Notes under the pieces: generated by a model
What the model was told of the DNA's origin: nothing
What the model saw: only the letters and a program-made list of their open reading frames with translations
Databases searched by the model: none
Part shown: one piece after another, positions 37,201 to 45,325 of the stretch
Layout of the letters: each line of letters begins with the position of its first letter
How positions within the stretch are numbered: the first letter of the stretch is position 1
Position numbers and translations under genes: made by a program
Origin: Bolinopsis microptera
Lineage: Eukaryota > Ctenophora > Tentaculata > Lobata > Bolinopsidae
Length of the DNA: 64,000 nucleotides
Direction of reading: 5' to 3'
NCBI RefSeq assembly: GCF_026151205.1
Contig: NC_087073.1
Coordinates: forward strand, 13,535,837 to 13,599,836

Positions 37201-38345
37201 GTCAGCGCTCATGTGTAATTGTATTGCGCGAGCGATTTTCAATCGCGCGTCCTGAAAATCGAGTCTAAAAATCTATCTTCTCCTACATTTTTTGAGCAAT
37301 CACCCTGAAACGTTCAGGATATGTTCTAGGGATCATTTAGAAGAGAAGTATCGAGCCGAATTTTGAGATAGGCCTCAGAAAATTTTTAATTCGATTTTGA
37401 AAATCTTGGACCTCATTTTTTGACGATTTTTCCAGGTCCAAGATTTTCAAAATCGATTTAAAAATTTTCTGAGGCCTATCTCAAAATTCGGCTCGATACT
37501 TCTCTTCTAAATGATCCCTAGAACATATCCTGAAAGTTTCAGGGTGATTGCTCAAAAAATGTAGGAGAAGATAGATTTTTAGACTCGATTTTCAGGACGC
37601 GCGATTGAAAATCGCTCGCGCAATACAATTACACATGAGCGCTGACCTTTGACCAGCGATAATTTCGGCTAGGAACAATTTTTTTCCATGGGACTAAAAG
37701 CAGCTGATAGATATCACTCCCCTCTATCAGAAACAACTATAAAATCAATTTCGAGAGAATTTTGATGAAGACCCCCCCGGCCCCCTTAATGGGGGAGGTG
37801 TGGGGTATGTAGTACTACTATTTAATAACAATAACTAATTAAACATCTTATACTATAAACATCTTATACTAAAAGTTAACAGACGTCCGCTTGAATCGTG
37901 CAAAAATGTAATCATTCGAAAGTGTATAGGTTGACTTTTTAGTGAGTGAGAGTAATGTATTGACAAGTCTCTACAATGAGTGAGTTGTGCTCATCTGTTA
38001 GAGAATTCTTCTAGAATGTACTACGACCACTTCGGCTCCAAACTCCATTACTGTACAACTACATGGTCATTGGTCATATTAGATACAAATTGTACATTTT
38101 AACCATTTCGTTAAAATGTAGCATTGGTATAATTGTATCATAAATTCAAACCCAATAAAAAATGGCCCACCAAACTTAGCATAAAATAGATAATTGAAAA
38201 GGTTATTGTATGTGACTATGTGACATATTGATAATATTTACGTGATTCATAACTCGATATTCATAAAACAGCGTATGTGATAATTTATAAAATATTGACT
38301 CAACTTGTGAGCTAAACATAAGCTGTGTAAACAACGTCTCACCAT
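25109..38345 (-). CDS. TMEM258: TMEM258, oligosaccharyltransferase subunit (3-exon model)
   Basis: The joined model (38343-38345, 36651-36764, 25109-25228) encodes 78 residues; the human protein has 79. TMEM258 is a two-pass ER membrane subunit of the oligosaccharyltransferase complex that N-glycosylates nascent proteins. The exon 2 product contains [17 protein letters not shown] and the signature AWFFVYE; exon 3 gives [15 protein letters not shown], then [17 protein letters not shown] and a stop. Membrane segments lie at about residues 19-38 and 54-76. The donor after FFVYE and the acceptor before VTSTK are both phase 0, and the join recreates the conserved FFVYEVTSTK. The 11.4-kb intron contains a same-strand gene, a Tc1-like MITE and a segmental duplication. 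Exons 2 and 3 are strong; exon 1 is a prediction. Confidence 0.85.
26015..26240. mobile_element. MITE with GTAGTGAACG ends
   Basis: The ends are ATCTTAGTTGTAGTGAACG and the near-exact inverse CGTTCACTACAATTAAGAT. The interior is rich in GAACGTTC-like palindromes. No ORF and no clear target duplication, so the superfamily is not assigned. Confidence 0.6.
26330..26600 (+). repeat. 15-bp minisatellite (ACAGCCAGGACACGT)
   Basis: About 17 imperfect copies of a 15-bp unit with variants ACAGCCATGGTCGCAT and ACAGCCATGATCACGT. Both strands are open across it because the period is a multiple of three; these frames (SQDTYSQDT or VLAVRVLAV) are artefacts. Confidence 0.9.
27361..27732. mobile_element. 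hairpin element, approx. 138-bp arms
   Basis: The left arm starts TTGAAATACTGATATCTGGA and runs to about 27498; the right arm is its near-perfect inverse ending ATCAGTATTTCAA. The arms include GGCGTCAACGCC and CAAGTGAAACAAGGAAG. About 95 bp of unrelated AT-rich sequence forms the loop. A 12-bp direct repeat CAAGAAATAGTC occurs at 27312-27323 and 27730-27741. If it is a target duplication, the inserted unit includes 37 bp outside the left arm. Confidence 0.7.
27826..28187 (-). mobile_element. dispersed element with GTACGTGACGT ends, copy 2
   Basis: Runs from GGGATCAGG..CCGAGTACTGTACGTGACG to GTCGACGTCAAGTCC...AGTACCTGATCCCCCC. The interior repeats ACAGTTAGTACCG three times, the inverse of the GGTACTAACTGT phrases of the copy at 15423-15941. 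Flanks show no exact target duplication. Confidence 0.65.
29198..30034 (-). CDS. secreted helical protein, function unknown
   Basis: An uninterrupted 278-residue frame starts at an ATG. Residues 1-17 ([17 protein letters not shown]) form a signal peptide. Residues 20-205 are mostly charged, predicted helical segments with five Cys (about 27, 47, 57, 79, 153), and one sequon, NLT, at about 137. Residues 210-278 form a Trp/Thr/Pro-rich tail with [14 protein letters not shown] and a basic end. No membrane segment follows the signal, so secretion is inferred. I recognise no family. The length, signal peptide and balanced composition argue for a real gene. It lies inside the 11.4-kb TMEM258 intron on the same strand. 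It could be the main exon of a longer gene. Confidence 0.65.
   Translation of the reverse strand: MFLFLVSFVVLPWLAIGNYAEPLGLQCSSMYTIEKPELKKTKVWKKCHDSAGKVKECLEKGHKIADIGSLVEREELLCEYISSLDHIIYYTDKLEGEQASILKKYQKGKEFKGYENDLKMAFVDLTALEIVEDIVQNLTTSNQLKIVETQVHLCNDFHLIFKRMSELALQHASTVKQKALNVLVDYEDLILDMADTKLALHKNNRPLEPVDVWTTPGWWTSSATHRYTTPDTWSRDTLLLINRPSPAGPAPYTSPPDYEDINRKVEQPNKSNRMKSLN
30338..30415 (+). repeat. 23-bp tandem repeat, 3 copies
   Basis: The unit ACAGGACTTATCTGGCCTGG plus GTA is present three times and then breaks off at ACAGGACTTATCCTTG. Young local duplication. Confidence 0.9.
30597..30696. mobile_element. 100-bp poly-G foldback element
   Basis: The element is G-run, then TCAACCTCATTTTACCTCAT, a short loop, ATGAGGTAAAATGAGGTTGA and C-run. 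It is flanked by ACAGT on both sides (30592-30596 and 30697-30701). Same end design as 8427-9077, 37058-37785 and 43959-45321 but much shorter. Confidence 0.7.
30702..31411. other. no gene recognised
   Basis: AT-rich intronic sequence (within the TMEM258 intron). A 32-bp segment near 31351-31382 (TGCATTACTAACAGAAAATG and on) is repeated directly at about 32169-32200, bracketing most of the following Tc1-like element. Confidence 0.5.
31414..32340. mobile_element. Tc1/mariner-like MITE
   Basis: The ends are CAGGGTGGGCTACGAATTAC and its inverse (ATTCGTGGCCCACCCTG), flanked by TA on both sides (31412-31413 and 32341-32342). The inverted arms extend about 110 bp with some divergence (ACCTTTTCTAAACTGCTCTA, GATAAGACCA.GTTTGTGAA). 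TA duplication with CAGGGTGG termini is typical of Tc1/mariner-type non-autonomous elements. The interior has no transposase. A related solo end occurs near 25888 (TACAGGGTGGCTATTTACAC). Confidence 0.7.
32375..32700 (+). repeat. 15-bp minisatellite with a CACGTG E-box in every unit
   Basis: The unit CTACAGTAACACGTG repeats about 20 times, with two short CTACCAG interruptions. Every copy carries the palindrome CACGTG, the canonical E-box bound by bHLH factors. The frame is open because 15 is a multiple of 3; the TRATVTRAT translation is meaningless. Whether the sites function is unknown. Confidence 0.95.
33114..33365 (+). mobile_element. tRNA-derived SINE, copy 1
   Basis: The head has an A-box TGGCCTAGTGG (33120-33130) and a B-box-like GGTTAAAATCC (33171-33181), the internal RNA polymerase III promoter of tRNA-derived SINEs. 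The body contains AGCTAAGGATC (33212-33222) and ACTCAGCCGAAT (33251-33262), both shared with the SINE at 51712-51971. AATCCT flanks the element on both sides and may be the target duplication. The paralogous duplication copy B lacks it, which supports insertion. Confidence 0.75.
33620..34512 (-). mobile_element. insertion in duplication copy A, probably LINE-derived
   Basis: Absent from copy B at the matching place (TCACGTG then CTACCCACGTGAC). The left part holds repeated GCCGGGACCGGGATTAAG phrases, which return at the right end. On the minus strand it contains GGTGCTGTATAAAAATAAA followed by (TTA)n near 33830-33870, the form of an L2-type LINE 3' tail. No ORF survives, so the element may be composite. 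Confidence 0.5.
35227..35810. mobile_element. insertion in duplication copy B
   Basis: This block separates sequences that are nearly adjacent in copy A (CTGTATC.GATATT and GCCCATCAGATA). It has two internal related segments (ATGACTTGGAATCGATCTTA... and TTGACATGAAATCGATCTGG..., each followed by GGTAGAGGGA) and a local palindrome TAATTAATAATTA. Class unknown. Confidence 0.5.
36651..36764 (-). CDS. TMEM258: TMEM258 exon with first membrane segment
   Basis: The exon runs from GAT TTG GAC TAC (after CCCCAG) to TAT GAG, followed by the donor GTAAGG at 36650-36645. It encodes [13 protein letters not shown] and the helix [19 protein letters not shown]. The acceptor and the first 13 codons are tandemly repeated upstream in a 54-bp unit, so at least six consecutive acceptors exist in the same phase. 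Use of the most downstream one gives a normal-length protein. Confidence 0.9.
36726..37057 (-). repeat. 54-bp repeat carrying a splice acceptor, about 6 copies
   Basis: The unit on the minus strand reads GATTTGGACTACATACCCCA, CA(T/C)C(T/C)CCCCCATTAACCCAG and TTCTTCCTCCCCAG, 54 bp in all. The last segment is a polypyrimidine tract plus AG; CAG acceptors sit at 36765, 36819, 36873, 36927, 36981 and 37035. As 54 is a multiple of 3, the frame stays open through the whole array, and each upstream acceptor would add 18 residues. A further half unit lies beyond the foldback insertion (37786-37813). Confidence 0.9.
37058..37785. mobile_element. 728-bp palindromic poly-G element, TTAA target
   Basis: The two halves are near-perfect inverse copies. 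The left begins GGGGGCCGGG plus G-run, then TCTTCATCAAAATTCTCTCG; the right ends with the inverse and CCGGCCCCC. TTAA flanks both ends (37054-37057 and 37786-37789). The host sequence is the TTAA of the 54-bp TMEM258 repeat, whose remaining half resumes directly after the element (TGGGGGAGGTGTGGGGTATG). TTAA duplication is typical of piggyBac, but no transposase is encoded. Confidence 0.9.
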
Positions 38346-39588
38346 TTCACTGTAGATGCGACTGTAGCTTTCTGATCAGATTTACAGTTAAACTTCCTTC
38401 CTTCTAAAGAAAAGAGTTATCGTTATCAGATCGTTGCTTTAGTTGTGAGGGTTACCTCATTTGTGGTCAAGTGTCGGAAAAAATAGCTAGTTAGGGCTGC
38501 GCAGTGGCTAATGTCCCTGAAAATTAGCACACGATATATTATATAGATGAGCATACCAATTGTAGTCTCATAATAATTAGAAGTGTGCTCGTTTATAGGT
38601 TACATAAGGACATAAGGGTTCGAGGCAGATCACGACAAGAGAAATCACTTACTGTTCAGTAGCCTTCTTAGCACCCAGAAATGCGTATATTTATTCAATA
38701 CGAAATATAAACCACATTGCAATGCGGACCGAGCTCTTTAAAAGTGGTTTCTTAGGTTTACTCTAGGTTTTAGTCTATGCTTTGTCATGACTTATACCAT
38801 CAATAATTTGAGGTAGAATGATCTCTAATAAATTAAATAAACGCCTGGTAGATTTATATTAATATGATTTTAAAAAAGTAAGATCATGTTCCATTGTGAT
38901 AACCCAAATTAAAATATATAGAATTTACAATATAATTCAGATACAATCAACCCTAATGCAATGTAGAATTATATCATGTGGAATTTACAAGTGCTCTAAA
39001 TCCAATTTTTATGGAAATTGGGATAAAAAACAAAGATGATACAGCAAAACCAGTTACATTACAATATACCGATTGGATCTTCAAGGTAACAACACAAACA
39101 TAAATTATGTACTTGATCCACAAAAGATAAAAAAGCTGACAGTCTACAGAAAAGTGAAATCTCATTTCTCCGAAATGTTTAAACATTCTCATAACGTTAA
39201 AATGGGTATAATAAATAAGCTACGGTCTAGTAGCTATCTCAAGGTTTTCTGAAATAAATTTGTATTATAATTTAATCTAAACTACTTTCTAGCAAGTAAC
39301 TCAACAAACCTAATCAGCTTATACAAACGTGAATGTGAGCATGGGAAGGTAAATATATAACATCAAGGTCTGATTTCTCAAGGGTAGGGAAAAAAGAAAA
39401 GCGAAAAAATAATTTAGATCAAATTAAAAAGAAATATGATTTATCAAATTGGGTCTAACTGCAGTATCATCATTCTTCAACAGGACATGTAGTACTATGT
39501 ACTATGTAATATGTACACAAGTCAGATGACAACCTGACTTTCAAGAAAGTAACTTTGAAAGTAGCACCTGATATGTAAAAATGTAGTT
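37815..39588. other. TMEM258 5' region; otherwise no gene
   Basis: Apart from the candidate start exon near 38343, no exon is recognised. The stretch 38400-38480 would be 5' UTR or promoter in that model. AT-rich sequence with a minus-strand AATAAA-like signal near 38690 that could serve the gene at 39589-39780. The 72-codon ORF at 38974-39192 has no domain. Confidence 0.45.
38343..38345 (-). CDS. TMEM258: candidate TMEM258 start-codon exon
   Basis: The minus strand reads GTGAAATG immediately followed by GTGAGA, a good donor, so the coding part would be the ATG alone. The phase-0 donor fits the phase-0 acceptor of the next exon and yields [13 protein letters not shown], close in length to the family N-terminus. 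No other ATG plus donor in phase 0 was noticed between 37.8 and 39 kb. An ATGAG/GTAACC at about 38463 is in the wrong phase. Needs transcript support. Confidence 0.5.
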
Positions 39589-39780
39589 TCACTGTATTTC
39601 TGAGGGCCCCGATGAGGTCACATATTTAAGGTATCCTAACATCACTGCAAGGAAGACTAGTAGGATGGGCATAGCGTGAGTCATCATTTTAGAATGTCCT
39701 TCTTTTATCATCGCACGTCGCTTCTTCTTGCTGCTGGCAGTATCTTTTTTTGTTTGTGAGGCTGCTTTGTATTTGGGCAT
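39589..39780 (-). CDS. small tail-anchored membrane protein, SMCO4-like
   Basis: Sixty-three residues from an ATG at 39778-39780. Residues 1-33 are strongly basic and polar (MPKYKAASQTKKDTASSKKK and on); residues 36-54 form one hydrophobic helix (AMPILLVFLAVMLGYLKYV); a short polar end SSGPSEIQ follows. Human SMCO4 (59 residues) has the same plan: Lys-rich start with KKET...KKERKQAM, a single C-terminal helix after a Pro, and a short tail. I match KKDT..SKKKRRAM and the proline before the helix. No function is established for the family. Identification is by eye; any small tail-anchored protein with a basic head could look similar. Confidence 0.6.
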   Translation of the reverse strand: MPKYKAASQTKKDTASSKKKRRAMIKEGHSKMMTHAMPILLVFLAVMLGYLKYVTSSGPSEIQ

Positions 39781-39789
39781 GTTGGCTTA

Positions 39790-40980
39790 GAGGAGGGTAG
39801 TTAGTTAGTTCATTTTGTTAAAGCTTATTTTATAATTTTAGTTTATTTTATAATTTCGTCAGTTTATTTCATAATTTTGTTAGCTTATTTTATAATTTTG
39901 TTAGTTTATTTATTCAAATAATGCATATCTTAATTTTTAACGCATCTAATTAAATGTGAAAGTTTATTGTATTTGCTAGGCTATCCACTCCCATAATCGT
40001 AACTGATAATCAACACTCACATTTCGTTAAAAAGTTATTGGTTTAGGGAAAAATGTTATCAAAATTGCCAAAATTGCCACAATGCAATAAAATTCGGAAA
40101 AAAATCTCGAAGAGTATTAAAAGTGAAGTATACTGCTCTTAGGAAAAAGGGACTGGTTCTCTACATTCGGGGACCGGACACTACAGCAGAACCTTTCAAG
40201 AGGCTAGACATACTACTGCAAGGGCAGTAGACCAAGGAAAAAAGAAAATCGCGATTATTTAGGCCAAAAATCGCGGCGCTGCGACAAGCCAAACTAGGCA
40301 AAATCGTAGCGAAAATCGCAGCGAAATATAATGGATTTGCATTTTGCACGAATAGAATTATGATTTAGGGGTAGACTGGTTTGTAGGGTAATGACTTGCT
40401 AGTTGGTTTGTATGTACGACTTAGAGGTGGCTACTTAGAGTTTGTGGCATGTTGCCAGCATTATGGCATTCTTTGTATAAGTTTTTCACTATCAATATGT
40501 TCATAGAAATATTTCCTTTACCTTCATGAGTGTTTGTCCATATTGTGCAGTGTTCGCAAAGGTATGTTATAAAGTTATAATATAGATTAATTGTCTTAAC
40601 AATTGATCAATGTTATCATTGTTCCAAATCTCACTTAACAAATTTGTCACGGGGAATAGGAAAAATCGCGATTCCGCACGTGCCGCGATTTCCTTTTGAC
40701 CTTGCAGTAGACTAGTTTAAGACAGGACAACTCTTGGCACAGGGTTAGGGTTATGGTTATGGTTAACCCTAACCCTGACCCTAAAACACTGCCCAACTCT
40801 TATGTTTTGAATGTAAACATTGGCCTTACCAAAGCGTGTGATGTGTCTTCATGTTGATAAGGTGTACAGTAAACTACGTGTAAGGACACACTGTCCTTAG
40901 CTCACTCTTATTCTGGTCACATTAACATATCATGCCCAAAAATACGGAACGAACAGTAAGTCCAGTATAATGAAAAAGTT
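39790..40980. other. no gene; TTATTTTATAATTTyG repeats and TAACCC-like tract
   Basis: At 39826-39910 four imperfect copies of AGTTTATTTTATAATTTTG occur. At 40740-40785 a short inverted run of TTAGGG/CCCTAA-like units appears (GGTTAGGGTTATGG...AACCCTAACCCTGACCC). Region 40225-40340 repeats AAAATCGCGGC-like phrases. No exon recognised. Confidence 0.5.
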
Positions 40981-41183
40981 TCTTGTGTTTTGAGACAAAG
41001 TTTCTTGTGTTTTACGACAAAGTTTCTTGTGTTTCAAGACAAAGTTTCTTGTATTTCACGACAAAGTTTCTTTTGTTTCACGACAAAGTTTCTTGTATTT
41101 CACGACAAAGTTTCTTGTGTTTTACAACAAAGTTTCTTGTGTTTTACGACAAAGTTTCTTGTGTTTTGAGACAAAGTTTTTTT
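40978..41183 (+). repeat. 22-bp minisatellite, about 9 copies
   Basis: The unit TTTCTTGTGTTTTACGACAA plus AG varies at a few positions (GTATTTCACG, GTGTTTTGAG). The frames across it are open by repetition only. Confidence 0.9.
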
Positions 41184-42294
41184 TAAAAATTCACACTACA
41201 CGTGATGAAAGTCGACAGTTAGTTTTGTGAAATATGTATGATACACATTTTGACTTAAGTTGCCTTCCGCAAAACAATTTTCTGCTTTATCGGTTCTACA
41301 TATATGTATATACCGAAATCATTTTTTCATTATTGAAAATAGCTCGAGACTCTAGGTTACTGAGTTATATTATTATATCGTGTATTGCCGGGAAGGCTGT
41401 TAATTTAGGATAGAGTTTTTGTGGCACTTATCTCAGTTTGTTCTTTTGTAGTTATTCTCACACAGCTGAGTAAAAGTTTTTCAACTTAAAAGCAGTGTTT
41501 ATAATTCAATTTATTATTATTATATTAGTATTAACTAATGGATAACATAAATGAGAAAATTGTAAGTGGTAGTTTATTGAAGATTGATAATTATTATTTC
41601 CTTTCGAGAAAAAGTTGATAGACAATAAAACTCGAAAAGTTCATGCAGCTTTGAAGAACATGGGATAAAATTTGATCTCAGTTCAAAAACATTATTTCTG
41701 ATACAAGTGTATATTTATTTAATAATCGAACAAGTAACGTCTGCAATATTCTGTAACTGGAACATTTGCGACAACAATATATTCTACACATTCAACTGCA
41801 GGGACCATATCTTTCTCTCTCTCTTTCCCTCTCTATATCTATAATTTTCTTATGAGAGGACTTTCAACTAGTTTCCCTGAAGCTTACCTTCCAATACTGT
41901 GTTTTCTCCGATTATCGGGATTTTGAGATTCCCTAATTTTACCGCACTGTAAGTGCATGACAGGTAGGAGCCTTAGAAGACATAGCCCTTACCTCAGTCA
42001 TAATGAGAAATGGATTTTAAAGGATAAAAAAGCGTTCGAGCATGGTATTCTGAGTCAGTAGAATAAGCCTGTTGAACTATGATATGGTGTCTGGTGCGAA
42101 TCCCATAGCAGGAATACCACAAAGCTAATTTATTGATGACTTTTTTACCATGAAATCCCAAAATCCCATGTGTTTTTGAAGATAAGCTCTCAGGGACTCT
42201 CCTCTGCAGTGAATCAATATTTCATTATTTGATTAGTTGTATGGAAAATTAGCGTAAAACAATATTACATTTTTAAAGAACAGAAACATCAATA
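41184..42294. other. no gene recognised
   Basis: AT-rich unique sequence with a short CTCTCTCT tract near 41813-41835. Nothing else identified. Confidence 0.45.
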
Positions 42295-43954
42295 TCGTTG
42301 CCATTAAAAACAGCTTTGAAGTTGATAAGAGTACTTTTAACAGTCATCAAACTACATGTATATGTCGTAAATACATTTACCTCTTTGTTCGAGATATTAA
42401 ATCCTTAAGGAACCGTAACAATTAATTCCAACCTTTGCCATTAAAAACAGCTTCCTGAAGTCGATAATAGTACAAGCAGTTATCAAACTACATTTCAAAC
42501 ACGAATTTACCTATTTTTTTACAGATCAGCATCGATGATATATTAAATCATTAAAGAACAACTAATTTCAACCATTGCATTGCCATTAAAAACAGCCTTA
42601 GAAGTTGATAAGAGTCCTAAAACAGTTATCGAACTACATCAATTTATATATGAATATACCGAAATGCTTCCGAAATACTTCCAAAGAAATATAACAAAAG
42701 TCATACAACGATTAAACATCTCTTTATAGAATAAGACGCCAAAAATAATCATTTCTGGGTGGGGGGAGGGGGTGACACGTCCGCTAATGTCCTTGTCCTT
42801 TTTGGCTCTATGAGATAATGGGACATGAGCAGACCTGTTTGTTGGGGCATGAGCGGAAATAAGCGGATTAAAAGAGACACAAGCGGACAACATTTCTTTG
42901 GAAATTAGCACACATATTTCGGCCTTTAGCAGTCTAGGATAAATTAAAAAGTTGACATAGAAATTATGAATGACTGATAAGTGATAAAGTATATCTTAGT
43001 CGGCTTGTATACAAATATTTTGTATAGGCTGGACGGAAGGGCCCATGAGAAGATGGCAAGAAAATGGTTTGCCTGCCTCTAGGGTGTGGCATCCCTATAA
43101 AAGATAGGGTATTTAGGAGGAGTTGAGGGGAGAGTAGTTGGGGTTAGTAATAGCATGGTGATTGGTGAACCATGCTACTACTTATATCATTTTTTGCTCT
43201 CCACGATAATTGGATGAGACATAAATGGCATATTAATAATTTCCATCACTCATCTTCCTAACCATTTCTTTGAGAATAGACCATGAATACTAAATAGCCG
43301 TTAAATGACAATGGAAATATCATTGTCATCTCTTTCAGAGTAGATCTGCTAGCTTATATATATGATAAGCTTCGTTTATTGTGAAGAAATAACACGATTT
43401 TGGAGAACTCAGGGTCTATTACGGAATGGATATCATGATTTTAACCATTCAACTGTAACTTTTAATTGTGCGTTAAATAAGAAATGTAGTTTGGGTTCAG
43501 TGTTCACTACGATCCGTTTTGTTGCTTACTGCTTTACTGTCGCTTAAATAAACATGTTTGAAATCTCGACTAATCACATCAGTAGCTCAAATAGTAAAAG
43601 TATCAAAAAAATTTTTGTTCCGAAAAATAAATGCAGGACCAAAATTATCCGCTGAAGGAAAAACATTATATCTGCTTATGTCTGTCAATATCCGTTTATG
43701 TCCGCTTAAATGTCCGTCAATATCTGTTTATGTCCGCTAATGCCCTAGTCCTTTTTGTGATAATGTGACATTAGCGAACATGTCACCACCCCCATTTCTG
43801 AACTAAAAGGCATATAACTTTATTAAGAGTACCTAAACAGTCTGTGCAACTACCGCACAGTGCACACTGCTTCATAATTTATAGCTATACCGAAATGCTC
43901 CCAAAAATACTTCAAAAGAAGTATAACAAAAGTCATACAACGATAACACATCTC
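42295..43954 (+). repeat. local duplications of an approx. 150-bp segment
   Basis: Three copies of a phrase with TTGCCATTAAAAACAGC, GAAGT.GATAA.AGTAC and CAGTTATCAAACTACAT lie at about 42300, 42437 and 42580. The last continues as TATACCGAAATGCTTCCGAA and AACAAAAGTCATACAACGAT to 42740. The same continuation recurs at 43885-43954 (TATACCGAAATGCTCCCAAA, AACAAAAGTCATACAACGAT) and resumes after the element at 45326. The copy at about 42700-42740 is the uninterrupted version of the site where the 43959-45321 element inserted. Between the copies, repeated TGTCCG(C/T)TTATGTC-like words occur. Confidence 0.7.
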
Positions 43955-43958
43955 TTAA

Positions 43959-45321
43959 GGGGGGGGGTCAATGGGTATTTTTTTGTGAAACTTGATTTCG
44001 AGATAGTAGTTGACCAACAAACTAGGACCAGTGACCGAACTTTTGAGGGGATCCCGGACCCCAACCGCCAAACGGTGCGCGCAGGGCAGCCACGCCCATA
44101 TTTGGTCCAAATTAGGCCCAATTTAGCCAAATACCCTGAACATGCCCAAAACCCAGGTTTATGGTGCTCTACTTGTAGCTAGTGGTCTCCTGAACTCGTA
44201 TATGAAATTTCATCAAGATTGGACAAAAAATGACTGAGTTATGAGCCAAAAACCATATGCCCATATTTGGGCATACGCACCAAATTTGGTAGATTTCGTC
44301 CCATAAATTGGTCAAATATCAATATTTTTGGATGAGACTTACTTTATATGAAAGGTAAGCCTAAACTACATATTCTCTGTAAGTTATAGCTTTATATCTG
44401 TTTAAATGTGGATACTAAGGCGAAAAAACCACAAAAAATGAACTAAATTGCCCATATCTCGGTTCGCGATATTCGCGGAATTGATCTCACCAAAATTGTA
44501 ACAACTCAATCAGTTTTCAAAATTTTTGCATGAAATTTTTGAAATCGACTCGAAATCGCATTTCGACCTTATTTTAAGAACGGATTTTTGATTTAGGCCT
44601 CAAAAAAATTTGGCGGCCAAATTCTGAATTTCTGTAATATAATTTTGGAATTTGGCCGCCAAATTTTTTTTGAGGCCTAAATCAAAAATCCGTTCTTAAA
44701 ATAAGGTCGAAATGCGATTTCGAGTCGATTCCAAAAATTTCATGCAAAAATTTTGAAAACTGATTGAGTTGTTACAATTTTGGTGAGATCAATTCCGCGA
44801 ATATCGCGAACCGAGATATGGGCAATTTAGTTCATTTTTTGTGGTTTTTTTCGCCTTAGTATCCACATTTAAACAGATATAAAGCTATAAATTACAGAGA
44901 ATATGTAGTTTAGGCTTACCTTTCATATAAAGTAAGTTTCATTCAAAAATATTGATATTTGACCAATTTATGGGACGAAATCTACCAAATTTGGTGCGTA
45001 TGCCCAAATATGGGCATATGGTTTTTGGCTCATAACTCAGTCATTTTTTGTCCAATCTTGATGAAATTTCATATACGAGTTCAGGAGACCACTAGCTACA
45101 AGTAGAGCACCATAAACCTGGGTTTGGGGCATGTACAGGGTATTTGGCTAAATTGGGCCTAATTTGGACCAAATATGGGCGTGGCTGCCCTGCGCGCACC
45201 GTTTGGCGGTTGGGGTCCGGGACCCCCTCAAAAGTTCGGTCACTGGTCCTAGTTTGTTGGTCAACTGCTATCTCGAAATCAAGTTTCACAAAAAAATACC
45301 CATTGGCCCCCCCCCCCCCCC
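43959..45321. mobile_element. 1363-bp palindromic poly-G element, TTAA target
   Basis: Nearly the entire element is one palindrome with arms of about 670 bp. The left arm starts G-run, TCAATGGGTATTTTTTTGTG; the right arm ends with the inverse and a long C-run. The centre lies near 44640 in AATTTCTGTAATATAATTTT. TTAA flanks both sides (43955-43958 and 45322-45325). The arms differ at only a few positions. The mirrored 83- and 112-codon frames come from the arms and show no transposase features. Interior segments are shared with the shorter element at 8427-9077. Confidence 0.92.
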
Positions 45322-45325
45322 TTAA

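Noticed and set aside
43844-44182. 112-codon frame and its mirror at 45092-45343
   Set aside because: Same arm sequence of the palindromic element read twice in inverse orientation; no transposase features.
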